A stretch of 64,000 nt of DNA from Streptomyces pacificus (lineage in GTDB: Bacteria > Actinomycetota > Actinomycetes > Streptomycetales > Streptomycetaceae). Both the position numbers and the translations under genes were made by a program. Location of the stretch: positions 186,001-250,000 of the forward strand of contig NZ_BLLG01000010.1 in assembly GCF_011766325.1 (NCBI RefSeq). Direction: 5' to 3'. Below the pieces are notes generated by a model. It was not told the origin of the DNA, ran no database searches, and saw only the letters and a program-made list of their open reading frames with translations. This document shows, one piece after another, positions 24,976-34,077 of the stretch. Position 1 is the stretch's first letter; every line of letters begins with the position of its first letter.

Positions 24976-25256
24976 CGCTCGCGGGGCGCGGGGCCCGGGG
25001 CCCGGGGTGCCGCGGTGCCGGGCGGTTCCGTGCGGTGCAGTCCCGTCACCAGACCGAAGAGCGCCTCCTCATTGCCGGCGAGACCGGCCGCGGCGAGGGC
25101 TTCGTCCGCCTCCGCCATGGGGGCGCCGAGCAGCACGGGCGGCGGGGCACCGTCGCCCGGGGGTTCGGCGAGCGCGGCGCGTACGGCACCGAGCAGCCGC
25201 ACATACGCCTGCGCGGCGGCTCGCTGACGGGGCGTCATCACTGCGGTGGCGTTCAT
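24963..25256 (-). CDS. Small helical protein, unknown
   Basis: 97 aa from ATG 25256, with GAGAGGAAC about 10 nt upstream. MTPRQRAAAQAYVRLLGAVR and the following AALAEPP form amphipathic helix, then a Pro/Ala-rich tail. No motif is recognised. Its 3' end overlaps the cupin gene by 13 nt, which is acceptable for convergent genes. Codon usage looks coding, but the assignment rests on an intact frame and a fair ribosome binding site only. Confidence 0.55.
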   Translation of the reverse strand: MNATAVMTPRQRAAAQAYVRLLGAVRAALAEPPGDGAPPPVLLGAPMAEADEALAAAGLAGNEEALFGLVTGLHRTEPPGTAAPRAPGPAPRERQGP

Positions 25257-25385
25257 CGGTCGGCCGTTCCTCTCGAATCGGGCGGTCCCGCATCACATAT
25301 GACGGTGTGTACGCCAGCCTGCCGCACGGCACTGACACTCGGCGTCCGGAGCGGGCCTCGGGGGACCTGAGGCCGGCCGCATCGC

Positions 25386-26504
25386 TCACGGAGCGGAGGG
25401 CAGGGTCACCTCGAAGCGGCAGCCACCCGACACGTTGCAGACCCCGGCTCGGCCGTCGTGGGCCTCCACGATGCCCCGGACGATCGCGAGGCCGAGGCCC
25501 GCCCCCGCGGGAGGGGTGCGGGCCTCGGTCCCGCGCCAGCCGGTGTCGAAGACCCGCGGCAGGTCCTCCTCGGGGATACCGCCGCAGCCGTCGGTCACGG
25601 ACAGCACGACGCAGTCCTCGCGGCGTTCGGCCGCGACCGCGACCGTCCCGTCAGCGGGGGTCCGCCGGATCGCGTTGACCAGCAGGTTGGCCAGGACGCG
25701 CGTCATCTCCTCGGCGTCGACCTCGATCGGCACCGACTCGACCCGGTCGCCGACGAGCCGCACCCCGTGCTCCCGGGCCAGCGGCCCGGCGCCGGCGAGT
25801 GCCTCGCCGACCAGGTCGTGCGCGGAGATCCTGGTGGGTGTGAGGGCGAGAGCGCCGGCGTGGATCCGGGACAGCTCGAAGAGGTCGCCGACCATCCGGT
25901 TCATCCGCTCGACCTCCGCGCGGATCTGCCGGAAGTACCGCTGGGGGTCCGCGACGACGCCGTCCTCCAGGGCCTCCGACATGGCCCGCAGCCCGGCCAG
26001 CGGGGTACGCAGATCGTGCGAGATCCAGGCGACGAGCTCCCGCCGGGAGGCCTCCAGGGCGCGTTCCCGCTCACGGGACTCGGCGAGCCTGTCGCTGGTC
26101 GCGGCGAGTTCCCGGCCCAGCTCGGCGAGTTCCGCCGTGGCCTCGCGGCCGGGGGCCGCGAAACTGCCGTCCTCCCCGAAGGTACGGGCGGCGCGGGCGA
26201 GTTCGCGGCTGCGGGCGACGACCCACCTGCCGAGCAGGAGGGCCGTGGCGAGGGACACGACCGAGGCCATCGCGACGACCGTGGTGACGACGGTCAGATC
26301 GTGCGGGGACAGGAACATGGCCCGGGCCACCGCCAGGGTCCCGGCGAGCATGGCCATGACGGTCACTCCGGCGACCACGGTCAGCGAGACGGTGACGGAC
26401 CGCCGGCGCAGCATCCGCAGCAGCACGGCACCGACCAGGCCGGCCGCGGCCGCGCCGAGGAAGGATATGAGGGCGATGAGGAGCACGTCGCGCACGGCGG
26501 TCAC
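25386..26504 (-). CDS. Sensor histidine kinase
   Basis: 372 aa, membrane-bound. Two or three transmembrane segments lie near residues 8-30, 40-62 and 72-93, with a short extracytoplasmic loop. A HAMP-like region follows (GRWVVARSRELARAARTFGE). The H box is WISHDLRTPLAGL with H163. The HATPase has ANLLVNAIRRTP (N box), VTDGCGGIPEEDLPRVF (G1/F) and GAGLGLAIVRGIVEAH (G2). GTG 26504 overlaps the response-regulator stop (GTGA), so the two are translationally coupled and form one system. The signal is unknown. Confidence 0.94.
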   Translation of the reverse strand: MTAVRDVLLIALISFLGAAAAGLVGAVLLRMLRRRSVTVSLTVVAGVTVMAMLAGTLAVARAMFLSPHDLTVVTTVVAMASVVSLATALLLGRWVVARSRELARAARTFGEDGSFAAPGREATAELAELGRELAATSDRLAESRERERALEASRRELVAWISHDLRTPLAGLRAMSEALEDGVVADPQRYFRQIRAEVERMNRMVGDLFELSRIHAGALALTPTRISAHDLVGEALAGAGPLAREHGVRLVGDRVESVPIEVDAEEMTRVLANLLVNAIRRTPADGTVAVAAERREDCVVLSVTDGCGGIPEEDLPRVFDTGWRGTEARTPPAGAGLGLAIVRGIVEAHDGRAGVCNVSGGCRFEVTLPSAP

Positions 26505-27430
26505 CCGTCTTCGGCCGGGACGGCGCCCTGGTCGGGGTCGTCCCCGTGCGCTGCCCCGCCGCCCGGCCGGCCCTCCGGTCCCCGGTCGCCCGGCTTCCCG
26601 TCGCCCGGATGCCGCGGGCCCGGTCCCCGGTCGTCAGGTCCCCGGTCGTCAGGTCCCCGCTCCTGCCGCGGTGCGAGCGCGGTCCGGTCGTACGGCCGCG
26701 CCGTCAGGGCACCGTCACCGCCGGGCACCCTCCCCTCCGGCTCCGCGGGCGCGTCGAAGCGGTAGCCGACGCCCCAGACGGTGTGGATCAGGCGCGGCCT
26801 TGCCGGATCGTCCTCGATCTTGCCTCGCAGCCTTCGCACATGCACGGTGACCGTGGACAGGTCGCCGAAGTCCCAGCCCCACACCTCCCTCATCAGCCGT
26901 TCCCGGCCGATGGCCAGGCCGCGGTGGCGCATGAGGTGGAGCAGCAGGTCGAACTCCCTCAGGGTGAGGCCGACCTCGGCGCCGTTCTTGACGACCCGGC
27001 GGGCCGGGGGGTCCACGGTGATCCCGGCACAGCTCAGTACGGGCCCTCCGGCGGCGCCTGCGGCGCCCGCCCGCCCGCGGCGCAGCACGGACTCCACCCG
27101 CAGCACCAGCTCGCGCGGGCTGAACGGTTTGGTGACGTAGTCGTCCGCTCCGGTCTCCAGCCCGAGGATCCGGTCGTCCTCGTCCCCGCGGGCGGTCAGC
27201 ATGACGACCGGGACCGGTCCCCGGCCGCGGAGCCTGCGGCACACCTCCAGGCCGTCCATGCCGGGAAGCATCAGATCGAGTACCACCAGGTCGGGCCACT
27301 GCTCCCCGGCGGCCTCCAGGGCTCCGGGTCCGTCCGCGGCGCGCGCCACCGCGTACCCGGCGCGTTCCAGGTATCCGGTGACGACTTCGGCGACGGTCGG
27401 ATCGTCGTCGACGACCAGGATGTTCTGCAT
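26501..27430 (-). CDS. OmpR-family response regulator with long low-complexity tail
   Basis: 309 aa from ATG 27430 (MQNILVVDDDPTVAEVVTGY). Phospho-acceptor D52 is in VVLDLMLPGMDG, the acidic pocket is DDD at 8-10, and the conserved Lys is in VTKPFSPREL. The winged-helix DNA-binding domain (RRVVKNGAEVGLTLREFDLL to YRFDA) ends near residue 235. About 75 further residues form an unusual Asp/Arg/Gly/Pro-rich tail with DDRGPDDRGPGPR. It is the partner of the kinase encoded next. Upstream ORF extension to 27913 has no domain and was rejected. Confidence 0.94.
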   Translation of the reverse strand: MQNILVVDDDPTVAEVVTGYLERAGYAVARAADGPGALEAAGEQWPDLVVLDLMLPGMDGLEVCRRLRGRGPVPVVMLTARGDEDDRILGLETGADDYVTKPFSPRELVLRVESVLRRGRAGAAGAAGGPVLSCAGITVDPPARRVVKNGAEVGLTLREFDLLLHLMRHRGLAIGRERLMREVWGWDFGDLSTVTVHVRRLRGKIEDDPARPRLIHTVWGVGYRFDAPAEPEGRVPGGDGALTARPYDRTALAPRQERGPDDRGPDDRGPGPRHPGDGKPGDRGPEGRPGGGAAHGDDPDQGAVPAEDG

Positions 27431-27869
27431 GCCCCCAGTGTCGTCCGGCGCGGCCACCGGGCGCGCCCCCGGTCCCTTACGAATCCGTGACGACGCCCGC
27501 CGTCCCGCCGCCGCCCCGGGGGGGGGCGCCGCGCCGGCGGCGGGCGGTGGTCGGCCTCCGCCGGGGCCGGGGAGGCCCGGCGACCGGCCCGCCGCCGCCC
27601 GGTGGAGCGCACCGTCCGCACCACCGTCCGCACCACCGGCACGGGCGACCGCGACTCCCGCGGCGCGGCCACCCCTCCCCGCTGCGGCTGGGCGTCCGAT
27701 CCCGTGAACGCCGGTTCCGGCCCCGTCCCCTTCGGTCGCTGTCCCGTCCCGTCGCATCCGAGTCGGTCCGCGTCCGAGTCGGTCCGCGTCCGAGTCGGTC
27801 CGCGTCCCGTTCCCTCGGCGTCCGATTTCTTCAAGACACGGCCGAGCGGTTCGCCCTACGGTGTCCCCC
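27431..27869. other. Divergent intergenic region with 16-bp repeats
   Basis: No gene is supported. Three tandem copies of GAGTCGGTCCGCGTCC occupy 27760-27807, 63 bp upstream of the VOC gene. The first half is very GC-rich. Confidence 0.6.
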
Positions 27870-28280
27870 ATGACTCCACGACTCGACGCCGTCGGCCTCG
27901 TCGTCTCCGACATGGCCGCCTCACTCGCCTTCTACCGCCGGCTCGGCATGGCCATCCCCGAGGGGGCCGAGACCGCCCCGCATGTCGAGGCCGTGCTGCC
28001 CGACGGGTCGCGCGTGCTGTTCGACACCGAGGACACCGTGCGCTCCTTCGATCCGGACTGGACGCGGCCCGAGGGCAGGGGCCGGGTGGGGCTCGCCTTC
28101 CTCTGCGACAGCCCGGCCGAGGTGGACAAGACGTATGAAGAACTCGTCGGGGCAGGACACCGCGGCCACCTCGCTCCCTGGGACGCGGTGTGGGGCCAGC
28201 GCTACGCCATCGTCCTCGACCCCGACGGTGCCGAGGTGGCGCTGTTCGCGGGCCTGGACCCGGAGGTCAGCTCCGCGTAG
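27870..28280 (+). CDS. VOC-family protein (single glyoxalase domain)
   Basis: 136 aa from ATG 27870. The protein is one glyoxalase/bleomycin-resistance-like domain: LDAVGLVVSDMAASLAFYRR with LGMAIP at the start and GQRYAIVLDPDGAEVALFAG at the end. Such proteins bind small hydrophobic ligands or catalyse metal-dependent reactions. A function cannot be assigned. Its last 79 bp overlap the convergent AraC-type gene. Confidence 0.88.
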   Translation: MTPRLDAVGLVVSDMAASLAFYRRLGMAIPEGAETAPHVEAVLPDGSRVLFDTEDTVRSFDPDWTRPEGRGRVGLAFLCDSPAEVDKTYEELVGAGHRGHLAPWDAVWGQRYAIVLDPDGAEVALFAGLDPEVSSA

Positions 28281-28954
28281 CGGCCGAGGGTGAGTCCTGC
28301 CAGGTCCCTTGTCTCGCGCGCGAGGTGCGCCTGGTCGGAGCAGCCCGCGGCGAAGGCCGCCTCTGCGTACGGCACCCCGTCCCGGACCAGGGCCAGGGCG
28401 CGTTGCAGCCGCAGCACCCGGCCAAGCGTCTTCGGCCCGTACCCGAAGGCGTCCAGGGAACGGCGGTGCAGTCGGCGGATGCCCAGTCCGACGGCGGCGG
28501 CGGTCGACGCCACGGTCGCACCCGCGTTCAGAAGCTCCACCACGGCCCGCAGCAGCGGATCGGGGGGAGCGGTCTCCGCCGCGCGCCTCAGGGCCACGGC
28601 CTCCAGCGCGGCATCCCGGTCCGGCGCCTCGGTGACCCGTTCCGCCAGTGGCCGCACGTTCCGGGCGGGCCAGATGTCGCCGAGGTCCACGCGCAGGTCA
28701 CGCAGTTCGTGCGCGGGGACGCCGAAGAAGGCGGGGCCCGCGCCCGGTGCGAACCGTACGGCGTGGTAGGCGGAGCGCGTGCCGTCGGACGGCTGCGCGT
28801 GGGTGTCCGGCCCCGCGACCAGCAGCCGGCCGCCGGCCCACATCAGGTCCATGCACCCGTCGGGCAGAACGGGCATGACGGGACCGTGGCCGGGGCCGGG
28901 CTCGGTGCGCCAGACGACGGCACCGTCCAGCAGCGAAGCCCGCTCTGCGTACAC
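28202..28954 (-). CDS. AraC-family transcriptional regulator
   Basis: 250 aa if started at GTG 28954 (VYAERASLLDGAVVWR). The N-terminal part (MPVLPDGCMDLMWAGGRLLV, then GPDTHAQP) matches the DUF6597 sensor domain of AraC-type regulators. The C-terminal HTH_18 domain contains ASTAAAVGLGIRRLHRRSLD and EAAFAAGCSDQAHLARETRD. The ribosome binding site is weak and a start at 29044 is also open. The 3' end is antisense to the last 79 bp of the VOC gene. Targets unknown. Confidence 0.87.
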   Translation of the reverse strand: MYAERASLLDGAVVWRTEPGPGHGPVMPVLPDGCMDLMWAGGRLLVAGPDTHAQPSDGTRSAYHAVRFAPGAGPAFFGVPAHELRDLRVDLGDIWPARNVRPLAERVTEAPDRDAALEAVALRRAAETAPPDPLLRAVVELLNAGATVASTAAAVGLGIRRLHRRSLDAFGYGPKTLGRVLRLQRALALVRDGVPYAEAAFAAGCSDQAHLARETRDLAGLTLGRYAELTSGSRPANSATSAPSGSRTMA

Positions 28955-28964
28955 GATGCCGGGG

Positions 28965-30383
28965 CTAGGGCAGGCCGGAGATGTTCCGGTTCCCGCCGTC
29001 CCGCGGTCTCCCACCCCGCCGGGCCTTGTCCGGGCGGTCCTCAACCCGGCGGTCCCCCGCCGGGCGGTCCTCGACCGGGCGGTCCTGAGCCGGGCAAGCC
29101 GGGTCGTCCGTGTCCGGGTGGCTCTTGCCCAGGTCGGCCTTGCCCCCGCTCTCCCGCCTGCCCCGGTTCTCGCGCTCGTCGCGCTGCCCCTTCTCGCGGG
29201 ACTCCCGGCTCCCCTGCAGCCTGGACCTCACGTCGTCCAGCGGCAGGAACTTCGACCACCGCTCGGGGAACTCCGACGGCATGTCCCCGCCCTGCCAGTC
29301 ACCTCTCTCCCAGTCCTCGACCTGCCCCTCCTCGGTCTCCCAGTCCTCTGCGTCCTCGGCGTCCTCGGCGGCCCAGCCCTCGTTCCCTCCCCCCGCCGCC
29401 CGGGCGCGGGCGGCCTGCTCGGCGGCCCGGACGCGCCGGTTCGCGGCACGCGCGGCGGCCGTGGCGACGGACGGCCAGACCCGGTCGATGGCGGCGTTGA
29501 CGGCGGCGCCGACGAGCACCGCGAACGCCGAGATGCCGATCCAGAGCAGCACGGCGATGGGCGCGGCGAGCGAGCCGTAGATGGTGGGCCCCTCGACGGT
29601 GCTGGTCAGATAGATACGCAGCAGGAAGCTCCCGAGCACCCACATGCCCAGGGCCACCAGCGCGCCCGGGATGTCCTCCACCCAGGGCGAACGGACCGGC
29701 ACGGACACGTGGTACAGCGTGGTGAGGAAGGCGATGGACAGCAGTATCACCAGCGGCCAGTACAGGACGCTGACGAGACCGGCGCCGAACGGCACGAGTT
29801 CGACGACCCGGTCGGGGCCGACCACGGCGAGCGGCAGCACCACGGCGCCGATCAGCAGCGCGACCAGGTAGAGCAGGAACGCCAGCAGCCGGGTGGCGAC
29901 GATGCCCCGATGCCCGTCCAGTCCGTACATCACGGTGATCGTGTCGATGAAGACGTTCACGGCGCGCGAGCCGGACCACAGGGCGATCGCGAACCCGAGG
30001 GAGACGACGTCGGGACGCCCTCCGCGGGTGACGTCCTCCAGCAGGGGTTTGGCGATCTCGTTGACACCGCGGTCGGACAGGACGGTGCCGGCGGCGCCGA
30101 GGATGTTCTCCTGGATGGAGGCGACGGTGGTGGTACTGGTCCAGTCGTCGACGTAACCGAGCAGGCCGAGCAGGCCGAGCATCAGCGGCGGCAGGGACAG
30201 CAGGGTGAAGAACGCGGCCTCGGCGGCGAGTCCCAGGATCCGGTACTCGATGCACGAATTGACCGTGTCCTTCAGCAGCAGCCAGGCGAGCTTCCGCATG
30301 GAGACGTTGTGGTAGAGGACTCTGGCCCGGTGGAGCCGGCCGCCGGGCCGGTCGGGTGTTTCGTTTGCTGCCTGCACCTCCAT
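28965..30383 (-). CDS. YihY/BrkB-family membrane protein
   Basis: 472 aa. Residues about 30-320 are the YihY/BrkB domain with six hydrophobic segments: EAAFFTLLSLPPLMLGLLGL, ALWSGSRAVNVFIDTITVMY, then LLAFLLYLVALLIGAVVLPL and ALVALGMWVLGSFLLRIYLT. The last 150 residues are a hydrophilic Glu/Asp/Arg-rich tail with repeated DRPVEDRPAGDRRVEDRP. Despite older RNase BN annotations, these are inner-membrane proteins of unclear function. The start at 30383 lies only 11 bp from the divergent AidB-like start; an internal start near 30299 is possible. Confidence 0.9.
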   Translation of the reverse strand: MEVQAANETPDRPGGRLHRARVLYHNVSMRKLAWLLLKDTVNSCIEYRILGLAAEAAFFTLLSLPPLMLGLLGLLGYVDDWTSTTTVASIQENILGAAGTVLSDRGVNEIAKPLLEDVTRGGRPDVVSLGFAIALWSGSRAVNVFIDTITVMYGLDGHRGIVATRLLAFLLYLVALLIGAVVLPLAVVGPDRVVELVPFGAGLVSVLYWPLVILLSIAFLTTLYHVSVPVRSPWVEDIPGALVALGMWVLGSFLLRIYLTSTVEGPTIYGSLAAPIAVLLWIGISAFAVLVGAAVNAAIDRVWPSVATAAARAANRRVRAAEQAARARAAGGGNEGWAAEDAEDAEDWETEEGQVEDWERGDWQGGDMPSEFPERWSKFLPLDDVRSRLQGSRESREKGQRDERENRGRRESGGKADLGKSHPDTDDPACPAQDRPVEDRPAGDRRVEDRPDKARRGGRPRDGGNRNISGLP

Positions 30384-30394
30384 ACCGTATAGGC

Positions 30395-32071
30395 ATGGCG
30401 ACCAGCACCCACACCGTGACCAACCAGCCCCCGCCCCTGGTGGCGTACAACGTGTTCACCACGGACCGTGCCCTCGCCGAGGCCCTCGAGCGGCACCTGG
30501 ACGACCCCGCGGTCCGGGAAGCGGCGCGGCGGGAGCTGGCGGAGCTCGGCCGGGCCGCCGGCTCGGCCCAGGCACAGCGGTGGGCCGCGCAGGCCGACAC
30601 GAACCCCCCGGTGCTGCGCACCCATGACCGCTACGGCCGCCGGATCGACGAGGTCGACTTCCATCCGGCCTGGCACCGGCTGCTGGGCAGGGCGGTCGCC
30701 GCGGGGCTGACGAACGCGTGGGGGCGGCCCGGCGGGCATGTGCGGCGCGCGGCCGGGTTCCTGGTGTGGTCGCAGGCGGAGGCCGGGCACGGCTGCCCGG
30801 TGTCGATGACCCACGCGGCGGTGCCCGCGCTGCGCGTCGACCCGGACCTCGCGGCGGAGTGGGAGCCGCGGCTGACGTCGGGGGTGTACGCGCAGGGGCT
30901 GCGCCCTGCCGAGCGGAAGCCCGGCGTGCTGTTCGGCATGGGCATGACGGAGAAGCAGGGCGGCAGCGACGTCCGCGCGACCACCACCCGCGCCGTGCCG
31001 CTTTCGGCCGCCGGGGAGTACGAGCTGACCGGGCACAAGTGGTTCTGCTCGGCGCCGATGAGCGACGCGTTCCTGGTGCTGGCCCAGGCGCCCGGCGGGC
31101 TGACCTGCTTCCTGCTGCCGCGGGTGCTGGACGACGGGACGCGGAACCCGTTCGCGATCCAGCGGCTCAAGGAGAAGCTGGGCAACCGGTCGAACGCGTC
31201 CGCCGAGGTGGAGTTCGCCGGCACCTGGGCGCGGCGGGTCGGCGAGGAGGGGCGCGGGGTGGCCACCATCATCGAGATGGTGGCGGCGACCCGGCTGGAC
31301 TGCGTGCTCGGCTCGGCGGCCCTGATGCGCCAGGCGGTGGCGCAGGCCGTCCACCACGCCTCGTACCGGAAGGCCTTCGGCGGCCCGCTCGCCGACAAGC
31401 CGCTGATGCGCAACGTGCTGGCTGATCTGGCGGTGGAGTCGGAGGCGGCGACGGTGCTGGCGATGCGCCTGGCCGCCGCATACGACGCGGCGGACCGGGG
31501 TTCGGAGTCGGAGCGGGCGCTGCTGCGGCTCGCGGTGCCGGCGGCCAAGTACTGGGTCACCAAGCGGTGCACTCCGGTGGTGGCCGAGGCGCTGGAGTGC
31601 CTGGGCGGGAACGGCTACGTGGAGGAGTCGGGGATGCCGCGGCTGCTGCGCGAGTCGCCCCTCAACTCCGTGTGGGAGGGATCGGGCAACATCCAGGCGC
31701 TGGACGTGCTGCGGGCGCTGCGCGGCGCGCCCGGGGCCGCGGGGCGGAGCGGGCGGGAACCGGTGCCGCTGGACGCCTTCCTCCGGGAGGTGGGCCTGGC
31801 CCGGGGCGCCGACCACCGGCTGGACGGAGCGATCAAGGGGATGCTGGCGGAACTGGCGGAACTGGAGTCCGCCGAGGTGCGGGCGCGGCGGCTCGCCGAG
31901 CGGATGGCGCTGGTGCTCCAGGGGTCGCTGCTGGTGCGCTGGGCACCGCCGGAGGTCGCGGACGCGTTCTGCGCCTCTCGGCTGGGCGGTGACCGGGGTT
32001 CGGCGTTCGGGACGCTGCCGTACGGGCTGGACCAGGCGGCGGTGGTGGAGCGGGCGCGCGCGGAGGGATGA
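30395..32071 (+). CDS. Acyl-CoA dehydrogenase-family flavoprotein, AidB-like
   Basis: 558 aa. The N-terminal extension (NQPPPLVAYNVFTTDRALAE) and the motif GMGMTEKQGGSDVRATTTRA are characteristic of AidB, the alkylation-response flavoprotein, rather than ordinary beta-oxidation dehydrogenases. GHKWFCSAPMSDAFLVLAQA forms the middle beta-domain, and ALECLGGNGYVEESGMPRLL with SVWEGSGNIQALDVLRAL the C-terminal FAD-binding domain. Direct DNA protection by AidB is established in E. coli; here it is inferred. No ada or alkB gene is adjacent. No clear ribosome binding site precedes ATG 30395. Confidence 0.92.
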   Translation: MATSTHTVTNQPPPLVAYNVFTTDRALAEALERHLDDPAVREAARRELAELGRAAGSAQAQRWAAQADTNPPVLRTHDRYGRRIDEVDFHPAWHRLLGRAVAAGLTNAWGRPGGHVRRAAGFLVWSQAEAGHGCPVSMTHAAVPALRVDPDLAAEWEPRLTSGVYAQGLRPAERKPGVLFGMGMTEKQGGSDVRATTTRAVPLSAAGEYELTGHKWFCSAPMSDAFLVLAQAPGGLTCFLLPRVLDDGTRNPFAIQRLKEKLGNRSNASAEVEFAGTWARRVGEEGRGVATIIEMVAATRLDCVLGSAALMRQAVAQAVHHASYRKAFGGPLADKPLMRNVLADLAVESEAATVLAMRLAAAYDAADRGSESERALLRLAVPAAKYWVTKRCTPVVAEALECLGGNGYVEESGMPRLLRESPLNSVWEGSGNIQALDVLRALRGAPGAAGRSGREPVPLDAFLREVGLARGADHRLDGAIKGMLAELAELESAEVRARRLAERMALVLQGSLLVRWAPPEVADAFCASRLGGDRGSAFGTLPYGLDQAAVVERARAEG

Positions 32072-32547
32072 GAGGTGCGCCTCGCGCCGATGACCGCGTC
32101 CCCGTGACCGCGGTGGCACCTGGTAGCCCCTGGTGGCCACGGCGCCTGCCGTGACCGCGGTGGCCGTGCCGCCCCTCGCGCCCGGGGTGCCTGCCCTGAC
32201 CGCGATGCCTGCGGTGGCCGAGCGCTGCGGCAGGCCGGACCCGCGCAAATCGCGGGGGTGGTGCTGCGCCGACACGGCACCACCCTCCGCTGGACGACAC
32301 CTTCGCCCATCCCTCGCTCGTTGACCAGAGTTGCGGACCGTTGCAGCAGATGCCCGAACTCCGCTTCCCGGGCAGGACGCAGACGGCACGATGGATCCGG
32401 ACGGTCCGCGGCGGCCCGCGCACCGAGCAGAACCGATGCGGTACGACCGGCCCGCGGCCACGGGCACCGGCCGGCCGTACCGCGCACACCACCGAACGCG
32501 CCGGTCGGCGCCGACGACGGCGGGGGCATCCGATGAGGGACACGGCT
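32072..32547. other. Intergenic region before the GAF regulator
   Basis: No gene is supported. The first 120 bp repeat GTGACCGCGGTGGC-like sequence. A possible -35-like GTTGACC lies near 32322. Confidence 0.5.
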
Positions 32548-33858
32548 ATGAACATGCCACGGCTGGGCGGAGCGGACGCCGCGCACGCGGCCCGCGTGCT
32601 GCATCAGGTGCATGCGGCGACGCTCGCGGGCCGACGCCCGCCGGTCCCGCCCCGGCCGGTCATCCACGCCTCCTGGCAGCGGATGATGCGGCTGGGGCTG
32701 GACCCCGACCGCTCCACGAGCAGCGTGCTGCTCCGGCGGGACGAGCTGGAGCACCGCAGGCGGTCCACCGTGCTCGGCGAGGTGATGGGCACACTGAGCG
32801 GCGGGCTCACATCGGTCGCCGACGCCACCCTCCAGATCATGGTGGTGACGGACTGCCAGGGGCGGGTGCTGTGGCGGGAGGGGAACGCGGGAGTGCTCCG
32901 GCAGGCCGGAGCCATCTGCCTGGAGGAGGGGGCGGCCTGGAGCGAGGACAGTACGGGCACCAACGCCATCGGCACCGCCCTCGCGGCCGGCCGGCCGGTC
33001 CAGGTCCACTCGGCCGAGCACTTCGTCCACACCCTGCACGACTGGACCTGTGCCGCCGCGCCGGTGCGGGACCCGCGCGACGGCCGGCTGCTCGGCATCG
33101 TGGACGTCAGCGGCCCGGCGTCCAGCTTCCATCCGGCCACCCTGGCGCTGGTCAGCTCGGTGGCCCGGCTGGCCGAGGCGGAGCTGCGGGAACGCCATCT
33201 CCGGCAGGTCGAGCGGCTCCGCTCCGTCGCCGCGCCCGTCCTCTGCCGGGTCGGCGGGCGGGCACTGGCCGTGGACGTGCACGGCTGGACGGCGGCCGCC
33301 ACCGGTATGGCGCCGGTGGACCGCCTGCCGCTGCCCTCGTCGTTCCGCGCGGGTCGCGTGTGGCTGCCGTCGCTGGGGATGTGCACCGTCGAACCGCTGC
33401 CCGGGGGCTGGCTGGTGCGTCCCTGCGAGTCGCGGCCCGCGGAGTCCGCGAGCCGGGTCGTCCTCGACCTGAGCCGCGCCCGCCGCTGGACGGTCTCGGT
33501 CTCCGGCCCCGCCGGCGGCTGGGCCCGGGAGCTGAGCCCCCGCCACGCGGAGCTGCTGTACGTGCTGGCATCGCGTCCGCAGGGGCGCACGGCCGCGGAA
33601 CTCGCGGGCGACGTGTTCGGCGACCGGACGCGCACCGTGACGGTGCGCGCCGAGATGTCGCGGGTACGGCGCTACCTGTCGGGTGTGCTGGCGCACCGCC
33701 CGTACCGCTTCTGCGACGAGGTCGAGGTGCGACTCGTGTGCCCCGCCCACCCTGCGGACCTGCTGCCGCACTCCTTTGCCCCGGCCGTGGTGGAGGCGCG
33801 GGCGGCGGCCCCGGCACCGGCCGGGGACGGGGCGGAGAGCGGGGGCGGGCCCGGGTGA
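32548..33858 (+). CDS. GAF-domain transcriptional regulator (AcoR-like N-terminus)
   Basis: 436 aa from ATG 32548, which follows GAGGGA at good spacing; ATG 32533 is also in frame. The N-terminal HASWQRMMRLGLDPDR helix and the GAF domain (residues about 70-220, MVVTDCQGRVLWREGNAGVL to GTNAIGTALAAGRPVQVHSA and GIVDVSGPASSFHP) resemble AcoR-type activators, but no AAA+ or Fis domain follows. Instead, residues about 325-400 form a winged-helix-like domain (LSPRHAELLYVLASRPQGRT, RAEMSRVRRYLSGVL). This architecture is common in streptomycetes. Ligand unknown; no aldehyde or acetoin gene is adjacent. Confidence 0.87.
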   Translation: MNMPRLGGADAAHAARVLHQVHAATLAGRRPPVPPRPVIHASWQRMMRLGLDPDRSTSSVLLRRDELEHRRRSTVLGEVMGTLSGGLTSVADATLQIMVVTDCQGRVLWREGNAGVLRQAGAICLEEGAAWSEDSTGTNAIGTALAAGRPVQVHSAEHFVHTLHDWTCAAAPVRDPRDGRLLGIVDVSGPASSFHPATLALVSSVARLAEAELRERHLRQVERLRSVAAPVLCRVGGRALAVDVHGWTAAATGMAPVDRLPLPSSFRAGRVWLPSLGMCTVEPLPGGWLVRPCESRPAESASRVVLDLSRARRWTVSVSGPAGGWARELSPRHAELLYVLASRPQGRTAAELAGDVFGDRTRTVTVRAEMSRVRRYLSGVLAHRPYRFCDEVEVRLVCPAHPADLLPHSFAPAVVEARAAAPAPAGDGAESGGGPG

Positions 33859-33946
33859 CGCCGCGGCCGCCGGGACACCCTCCGCGCCCCCGTTCCTCCC
33901 CGCTCCCGCCGGATGAGGGATACGTGAGGGATATGTGAGGGAGACA

Positions 33947-33982
33947 CGGGAGGGAGATACGGGAGGGAGATACGGGAGGGAG
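33947..33982. repeat. Short 13-bp tandem array
   Basis: CGGGAGGGAGATA occurs twice in tandem with a third partial copy, preceded by related TGAGGGATA-type units from 33913. The array lies in the 219-bp gap before the GNAT gene. Confidence 0.85.
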
Positions 33983-34077
33983 CCGCAGCGGGACGGGGAT
34001 CCGACGGGGTGCGGGGCCCTCCCTCCCGGTGCGGGGCCGCTTTGTCCCGGCGGAGTGCCCGTGGTTCCCTGGCGGCC

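Noticed and set aside
25386..27430. Two-component system as the regulator of the rppA locus
   Set aside because: Nearness alone; a separate small gene and an unrelated promoter region intervene, and no shared site was seen.
27271..27834. Minus-strand ORF upstream of the response regulator start (Arg/Pro-rich)
   Set aside because: No domain; the response regulator start at 27430 is fixed by its receiver domain.
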